A stretch of 64,000 bases of DNA from Corynebacterium cystitidis (GTDB taxonomy: Bacteria > Actinomycetota > Actinomycetes > Mycobacteriales > Mycobacteriaceae): the NCBI RefSeq assembly GCF_900187295.1, contig NZ_LT906473.1, forward strand, positions 62,001 to 126,000, in the 5' to 3' direction. How positions within the stretch are numbered: position 1 is the stretch's first letter; each line of letters starts with the position of its first letter. Both the position numbers and the translations under genes were made by a program. Shown one piece after another: positions 59,096 through 64,000 of this stretch. The notes beneath the pieces are model-generated. The model was not told the origin of the DNA. It did not search any database and saw only the letters and a list, made by a program, of their open reading frames with translations.

Positions 59096-59101
59096 ACCCT
59101 A
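59096..59101 (-). promoter_or_regulatory. -10 box of a leaderless promoter (glnX operon)
   Basis: TAGGGT on the minus strand ends 6 bases before ATG 59089. Confidence 0.55.
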
Positions 59102-59157
59102 TCGTGACCTAGTCGGTGATGACCACTTGGAGGTTCCTGCAAAACCTCATTTAAGGC

Positions 59158-59163
59158 TACTCT
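59158..59163 (+). promoter_or_regulatory. -10 box of a leaderless promoter (NUDIX gene)
   Basis: TACTCT ends 7 bases before ATG 59171. Confidence 0.5.
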
Positions 59164-59170
59164 GGAATTC

Positions 59171-59638
59171 ATGATTGGTGACGGCAATGGCTGGCTTGAC
59201 GGTCCAGGTGGTGCGCGGCTGTGGGGCCGCTACGGTGCCGCCGGGCTATTCCTGCAGGCTGGGAACCAAGTGCTGCTGCAACACCGCGCTGAATGGACCG
59301 CCAACGGGGGCACCTGGGCACTACCCGGTGGTGCCCGCGACAGCCACGAAACACCCGTGGAGGCTGCCCTCCGGGAGGCCAAGGAGGAGACCGCGCTCGA
59401 CCAGGATCTAGTGCGAGTCACCGGCGCGCTCATCACGGCCGGACCGTTCGCATCAGGCTGGAGCTACACCACAGTAACCGCGCGCACACGAAACGACGAA
59501 CAGATTCCGCTCACTGCGAACGAAGAATCCTTGGAACTGCGTTGGGTTGACCTGGAAAATATTAACGAATTACCGCTATTACCTGCGTTTGAACGCTCGC
59601 TGAAGCAAGTTTTATGGCACGCTAGTACCCATGATTGA
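59171..59638 (+). CDS. NUDIX hydrolase
   Basis: 155 residues. Nudix box GGARDSHETPVEAALREAKEET (59326-59391), with the REAKEET metal-binding helix complete. Preceded by WALP and followed by a substrate-binding region. Small MutT-like enzyme; the nucleotide substrate is not evident. Its end overlaps the ABC ATPase start by 8 bases, so it shares a transcript with the exporter. Confidence 0.88.
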   Translation: MIGDGNGWLDGPGGARLWGRYGAAGLFLQAGNQVLLQHRAEWTANGGTWALPGGARDSHETPVEAALREAKEETALDQDLVRVTGALITAGPFASGWSYTTVTARTRNDEQIPLTANEESLELRWVDLENINELPLLPAFERSLKQVLWHASTHD

Positions 59639-60590
59639 AATACGCGGCCTGACAAAGCGATACGGTCAGGTCCAGGCGGTCAATAACCTCACTTTTGATG
59701 TGAATCCGGGTGTGGTTACAGGCTTTCTGGGCCCCAACGGTGCAGGTAAAACCACCACGATGCGGTTGATTTTGGGATTGGATGCTCCCACCGCGGGCAT
59801 CGCCACCATCAACGGCAAAAAGTATCGTGACCTGAGCAAACCACTACAAATCGTGGGAGCGCTACTCGACGCAAAAGCCACGCACCCCAACCGCTCTGCA
59901 CGCAGCCACTTGCTGTGGATGGCCCGGGCATCGGGGATCAGCTCCTCGCGTGTCGACGAAGTACTTGCCCTCGTGGGGCTGTCCGATGTCGCCAGGAAAA
60001 AAGCGGGTGGCTTCTCGCTAGGGATGGGCCAGCGACTTGGGCTAGCCGCCGCAATGCTGGGCGACCCAGAAATCTTGATCCTCGACGAACCGGTCAACGG
60101 TCTAGACCCCGAAGGGATTCGGTGGGTCCGCGGCCTGCTGCAGTCGCTGGCGAAGGAAGGCCGCACCGTCTTGGTGTCGTCCCACCTGCTGTCCGAAATG
60201 GCGTTGACTGCCGAAGACCTCGTGGTGATCGGCCGTGGCCGACTGGTAGCCGATACCTCGGTGCGCGAGTTTATTAAGGATCACTCCACCGTGACCACCG
60301 TGGTGCGCACCCAGCACTACGAAGAGTTCAAGTACGCCCTCAGTGTTGAAGGCATCGCCTTCACGGAGGCCCGCGACGCGGAAAACCGCCCCACCCTCGA
60401 GATCGCCGACCACGGTTCGGACGAGATCGGTGCCCTTGCCTACTCCACTGGAGTCATGCTGGCAGAACTGGCAGAACGCCAAGCATCGCTCGAGGACGCA
60501 TTCCTCCAAACCACCGAGGATTCCGTCCAGTACCAAGGCGGAGTTGGACAGCTACCTGCAACCACGCAGACCGAAGGGGAGGCCAAGTAA
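59631..60590 (+). CDS. ABC transporter ATPase (ABC-2 exporter type)
   Basis: 319 residues. Walker A GPNGAGKTT, Q-loop LLDAKATH, signature SLGMGQRLGLAAAML, Walker B ILILDEPVNGLDP and switch His in VLVSSHLLSE. A C-terminal extension of about 100 residues is typical of the BcrA/YhcG-type subfamily, which exports antibiotics or lipids. Works with the membrane protein encoded next (0-base gap). Confidence 0.93.
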   Translation: MIEIRGLTKRYGQVQAVNNLTFDVNPGVVTGFLGPNGAGKTTTMRLILGLDAPTAGIATINGKKYRDLSKPLQIVGALLDAKATHPNRSARSHLLWMARASGISSSRVDEVLALVGLSDVARKKAGGFSLGMGQRLGLAAAMLGDPEILILDEPVNGLDPEGIRWVRGLLQSLAKEGRTVLVSSHLLSEMALTAEDLVVIGRGRLVADTSVREFIKDHSTVTTVVRTQHYEEFKYALSVEGIAFTEARDAENRPTLEIADHGSDEIGALAYSTGVMLAELAERQASLEDAFLQTTEDSVQYQGGVGQLPATTQTEGEAK

Positions 60591-61325
60591 ATGATCGTGC
60601 GAAACATGCTTGCTGAATGGACAAAACTGCGCACCACCGCCTCGTTCTGGTGGACCACCGCACTCATCCTCGCGTTCACGATCGGCTGGACCATCCTGTT
60701 CGCCGCGCTCGACAGTGCGGAAATGCCGGTCTACGAAATATTGCTGGTCAGCTCTGGCTTCTACACCTTCTCGCTGGCTGTGATCATGATCCAGGCGATC
60801 ATGATTGTCACCACCGAGTACCGCTTCAAAGTCTCCGGCACCAACTACCAAGTCACCCCACGGCGGTGGGAAGTAGCGGTGGCAAAACTGCTGCTCTACG
60901 TCATCATCGCGATGGCGCTCACATTTATCACACTGGTGATTTCCTACACGGCAGGAGATGCAATTGCAGAACACTCCGTGGAATGGACCAGCAAAGAAAC
61001 AGCTCAGCGCAGCTTGTGGGTGTTGCCGTTGGCTGTGGCTATGGTTGTGGTCTTTTGTCAGGGCATCGCCTGGATCATCCGCCAAACCGCCGGCGCTGTG
61101 TCACTGGTGCTGGTGTGGTGGCTCATCCTCGAGGGCATGTTCAACCTCATCCCCAAGGTTGGCAGAGACATCTACAAGTACGCACCCTTCAATAACCTCA
61201 GGCAGTTTGTTATGGATCTGCCCAGCACCGATTGGGGTATCTGGACCTCGTTTGGGATTTTCTCCGCGTTTGCCGCTGTCTTCTGGGTTATTGGCCTGAT
61301 CCTGCTGGAAAAGCGCGACGCCTAG
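60591..61325 (+). CDS. ABC-2 type permease
   Basis: 244 residues with six helices (for example TALILAFTIGWTILFAAL, FYTFSLAVIMIQAIMIV, LLLYVIIAMALTFITLVI and FGIFSAFAAVFWVIGLIL), the ABC-2 membrane plan. The first residues (NMLAEWTKLRTTASFWW) are typical of the family. Partner of the preceding ATPase. Confidence 0.9.
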   Translation: MIVRNMLAEWTKLRTTASFWWTTALILAFTIGWTILFAALDSAEMPVYEILLVSSGFYTFSLAVIMIQAIMIVTTEYRFKVSGTNYQVTPRRWEVAVAKLLLYVIIAMALTFITLVISYTAGDAIAEHSVEWTSKETAQRSLWVLPLAVAMVVVFCQGIAWIIRQTAGAVSLVLVWWLILEGMFNLIPKVGRDIYKYAPFNNLRQFVMDLPSTDWGIWTSFGIFSAFAAVFWVIGLILLEKRDA

Positions 61326-61500
61326 GGCTTTGTCGATAAGCGACGAGCGGATTGGGTTTCCCGCTGGTCAACGCATGAACCGCCACACCAAAGCCAATAA
61401 AGTGATACGATTCACAGTGAAGGCACCCAAGTGTCGGATATTATCATTACACTTAGGGATGAAACCCGTCCTAGAACACACAACTCAAGGAGTTTGTCAC

Positions 61501-63270
61501 ATGGTCGATTTGAAAGCTACCCCCTATAACCTCGATGACGAGGCTGTGAAGTGGGTTGAAGAAACTCTCGCAAACATGACCGACGAAGAAAAGATCGGTC
61601 AGCTCTTTATCAACATGGGTTCCTCGCGCACCGAGGAATACCTCAAGGATGTCCTGGATAACTACCACATTGCTGGTGTCCGCTACCAAAAAGGCCCGGC
61701 CGACGAGATCTGGGAACAGAACCGCATCCTGCAAGATAACGCAAAAATTCCTCTGCTGATCGCAGCGAACACCGAGGCAGGCGGCGACGGTGCTGCTAAC
61801 GACGGCACTTACGTTGGTTGGGAAGTCAAGATTGCTGCTACCGACGATCCAAAGTACGCCTACGAGATGGGCCGCATCTCCGGGCTCGAGGCATCCGCTA
61901 TCGGCTGTAACTGGTCGTTCGCGCCGATCGTTGATTTGAATAATAACTGGCGCAACCCAATCATCTCCGTTCGCACCTGGGGACAAGACCCAGACATGAC
62001 ACTCGAGATGTCCAAGGCCTATATGAAAGGCATCATGGAGCACAACATCATGCCTGCTGCGAAGCACTGGCCTGGTGACGGCATCGACGAACGCGACCAG
62101 CACCTCTCATCGGCTCCGAACTGGCTGTCCATGGAAGAATGGGACGAAACCTTCGGCAAGGTGTACAAGGGACTTATCGACGCTGGCCTGCCGTCCATCA
62201 TGGCTGGCCACATCGCTCTGCCTTCTTACCAGAAGCACTACAACCCGGAGATGACCGATGAGGACATCATGCCGGCAACCCTGTCTTACGAGATCACCAC
62301 CCAGCTGCTGCGTGAGAAGCTTGGCTTCCAGGGTGTTGTGGTCACAGACGCATCCCACATGGTGGCGATGACCGGTGCAATGCCTCGTCGTGAAGTACTG
62401 CCAACCGCCATCATGGCTGGCTGCGACCTCTTCCTGTTCTTCAATGACCCAGAGGAAGACTTCAACTGGATGATGGAGGCATACAAGGACGGTCGACTCA
62501 CCGAGGAGCGCCTCAACGAGGCAATCACCCGCACTTTGGGCCTGAAAGCAAAGATCGGCCTGCACAAGATGAGCCGCGAAGACATGCTCAAGCCGAAGGA
62601 CGAGGCAATGGCCACCATCGGCCTGCCAGAGTCCGAGGCTGTCGCAAAAGAGGTTGCGGACAAGGCGATTACCCTGGTCAAGAATCAGGACAAGCGCTTC
62701 CAGCCTCTGCCCATCTCCCCAGAGAAGCACAAGCGTGTGCTGATCGTCCCAATCGAGGGCTCCCCGAACCCGATGGCATCGCTTGGCGGTGGCTCCGGCC
62801 GTCCAGCCAATAAGTTGGCCGAGAAAATGGAAGAGCGCGGCTACGAGGTGGAGGTCTTCGAAACCCTGCTGGATAAGGCTAAGGGCAAAGGCGACGACGA
62901 GCTGGCCAAGCTGGTCATGAGCGCTTACGAGGGCAAGGCTCCAATCTCGGATATCACCGACAACTACGACCTGGTCATCTCTGCCGCGAAGGTTAACGGC
63001 TTGATGCAGCCGATCGAGCGTGTGTACTGGCCATCCACGAAGGGCACCATGGATATCCCATGGTACGTCCACGAGGTACCCACCATCTTCATCTCGTTCG
63101 CGTGCCCCAACCACCTGCCGGATGTCCCACAGATCAAGACGTTCATCAACGCCTACGACGACAAGGACTACACCTTGGACGCAGTGCTGGACAAACTAGA
63201 GGGCAAGTCTGAGTTCACCGGTGTCTCGCCTGTCGACGCGTTCGGTGGCCTGCCGGATTCTCATATCTAA
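61501..63270 (+). CDS. Glycoside hydrolase family 3 protein, cytosolic
   Basis: 589 residues from ATG 61501 (AAGGAG 9 bases upstream; the frame reaches 61330 without support). Family 3 TIM barrel with MTDEEKIGQLF, PLLIAANTEAGG, AAKHWPGDG (substrate loop) and VVVTDASHMVAM holding the presumed nucleophile Asp, then a second flavodoxin-like domain (KRVLIVPIEGSPNPMASLGGGSGR). No signal peptide. Related to beta-glucosidase/beta-N-acetylhexosaminidase enzymes. Followed by a HAD phosphatase after about 50 bases. Confidence 0.88.
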   Translation: MVDLKATPYNLDDEAVKWVEETLANMTDEEKIGQLFINMGSSRTEEYLKDVLDNYHIAGVRYQKGPADEIWEQNRILQDNAKIPLLIAANTEAGGDGAANDGTYVGWEVKIAATDDPKYAYEMGRISGLEASAIGCNWSFAPIVDLNNNWRNPIISVRTWGQDPDMTLEMSKAYMKGIMEHNIMPAAKHWPGDGIDERDQHLSSAPNWLSMEEWDETFGKVYKGLIDAGLPSIMAGHIALPSYQKHYNPEMTDEDIMPATLSYEITTQLLREKLGFQGVVVTDASHMVAMTGAMPRREVLPTAIMAGCDLFLFFNDPEEDFNWMMEAYKDGRLTEERLNEAITRTLGLKAKIGLHKMSREDMLKPKDEAMATIGLPESEAVAKEVADKAITLVKNQDKRFQPLPISPEKHKRVLIVPIEGSPNPMASLGGGSGRPANKLAEKMEERGYEVEVFETLLDKAKGKGDDELAKLVMSAYEGKAPISDITDNYDLVISAAKVNGLMQPIERVYWPSTKGTMDIPWYVHEVPTIFISFACPNHLPDVPQIKTFINAYDDKDYTLDAVLDKLEGKSEFTGVSPVDAFGGLPDSHI

Positions 63271-63318
63271 AACAACCACCCGCAACGATCACCCGCAACG
63301 ACAAGGAGACACAATTAT

Positions 63319-64000
63319 ATGTCTGACAAGATGCCAGAGCGCGCACAGGTCCTCCTGGATCTGGAGCCAACTTCCGAGTTTTTCGTAGGTATTGACTCCG
63401 ATGGCTGCGCCATGGACGCCATGGACATCAAGCATTACGAGTGCTTCACCCCGTCCTATATCAAGGGTTTTGATTTGCAGGCTGCATCCACGCTTGTGCG
63501 TGAGACCGCCCTGTTTGTGAACCTGTACTCCACCACGCGTGGCACCAACCGTTGGGTTGCGCTGTCTCGCTTGTTTGACCTGCTGCGCGACCGCCCAGAG
63601 GTTAAGGAGCGAGGGGTGGAGGTCCCGCAGGGCGATGACCTGAAAGCCTTCCTGGATTCTGGTTACCCGCGTTCCGACGCAGGTATCGCCAATTATGCTG
63701 CTGCCGGCAACGTTTCGCCAGAGATCCAGAAGTGCATCGAGTGGGGCGACCTGGTGAATAAGATGATCGCTTTCATGGTCAAGAACGCGGCACCATTCCC
63801 GGGTGCTCGTGAGGCCATGGAAGAGATGCAGGAGAAGGGCGTGGACCAGCTGGTCGTGTCAGCTACTCCGCTTGAGGCGCTCGACCGCGAGTGGAATGAG
63901 CACGGCCTGGCCCAGTACATGAAGGTTATCGCTGGCCAAGAGATGGGTTCCAAGGCGGATCACATCCGCTACGCCGCGAAGGGCAAGTACAAGGATAACC
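63319..64000 (+). CDS. HAD-superfamily hydrolase (partial)
   Basis: At least 227 residues, cut by the right edge. ATG 63319 with AAGGAG upstream. GIDSDGCAMDAM is the DxD motif I of HAD phosphatases, with a Cys/Met after the second Asp as in the phosphonatase/beta-phosphoglucomutase branch; VSATP is motif II. A helical cap lies between. Probably acts on a phosphorylated sugar released with help of the upstream GH3 enzyme, by operon position. Confidence 0.8.
   Translation, partial: MSDKMPERAQVLLDLEPTSEFFVGIDSDGCAMDAMDIKHYECFTPSYIKGFDLQAASTLVRETALFVNLYSTTRGTNRWVALSRLFDLLRDRPEVKERGVEVPQGDDLKAFLDSGYPRSDAGIANYAAAGNVSPEIQKCIEWGDLVNKMIAFMVKNAAPFPGAREAMEEMQEKGVDQLVVSATPLEALDREWNEHGLAQYMKVIAGQEMGSKADHIRYAAKGKYKDN

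Overview
The window reads as a chromosomal segment of a Corynebacterium. The evidence is the core gene order (sulfurtransferase, pyrE, SpoU methyltransferase, GH76-like gene, fba; then purA, purT, fprA, pta-ackA; then glnX-glnH-pknG, a PknG without a rubredoxin domain), a corynebacterial/mycobacterial type VII (ESX) secretion cluster, a DtxR-type iron box, and many genes whose only upstream signal is a TAnnnT -10 box 6-8 bases before the start codon (leaderless promoters). I do not commit to a species.

Layout. 1-13.6 kb: an ESX cluster. On the minus strand are eccC, a soluble ESX protein of unknown function, four small WXG100-type proteins, and the 5' two thirds or less of an Rhs/DUF6531 polymorphic toxin that runs off the left edge. 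On the plus strand are eccD, a MinD-like ATPase, a lytic-transglycosylase-like lipoprotein whose catalytic glutamate position is leucine, a polyproline lipoprotein and a small membrane protein; a MinD-like protein without a P-loop lies between them on the minus strand. eccB, eccE and mycP are not in the window. 14-22.4 kb: housekeeping genes (sulfurtransferase, frameshifted membrane protein, pyrE, rRNA/tRNA methyltransferase, GH76, fba, secreted protein, FUSC exporter).

22.4-36 kb: an accessory region. It starts with mobile-element debris: an IS630-type pseudogene split by a complete IS256-family element with an 8-bp target duplication, and an IS3-type orfA remnant. Between these lies an A+T-rich pair, a secreted phospholipase A2-like protein and a three-TM membrane protein. 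Then comes a defence island: a single-chain type ISP restriction-modification enzyme, the N-terminal stub of an ApeA-like protein, a decayed duplicate of an ATPase tail, a RelE-type toxin killed by two nonsense codons beside an intact Phd-type antitoxin, and an intact two-gene module of AAA ATPase plus DUF4276 (TOPRIM-like) protein that looks like a PARIS/OLD-type defence system.

36.2-43.2 kb: an eight-gene-length, DtxR-boxed ABC importer operon (FecB-type lipoprotein, permease, ATPase, two small amidotransferase-fold-like proteins, a second lipoprotein, and a fusion of the two amidotransferase-like proteins). The split pair and the fused protein are paralogs, each next to its own binding lipoprotein. 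This is the least familiar system in the window. 43.2-45.4 kb: three tandem PRC-barrel stress-type proteins. 45.7-64 kb: purA, purT, GNAT, fprA, pta-ackA (preceded by a 29-codon leader ORF built on 15-bp repeats), the PknG/GlnX/GlnH operon, NUDIX plus ABC exporter, a cytosolic GH3 hydrolase and a HAD phosphatase cut by the right edge.
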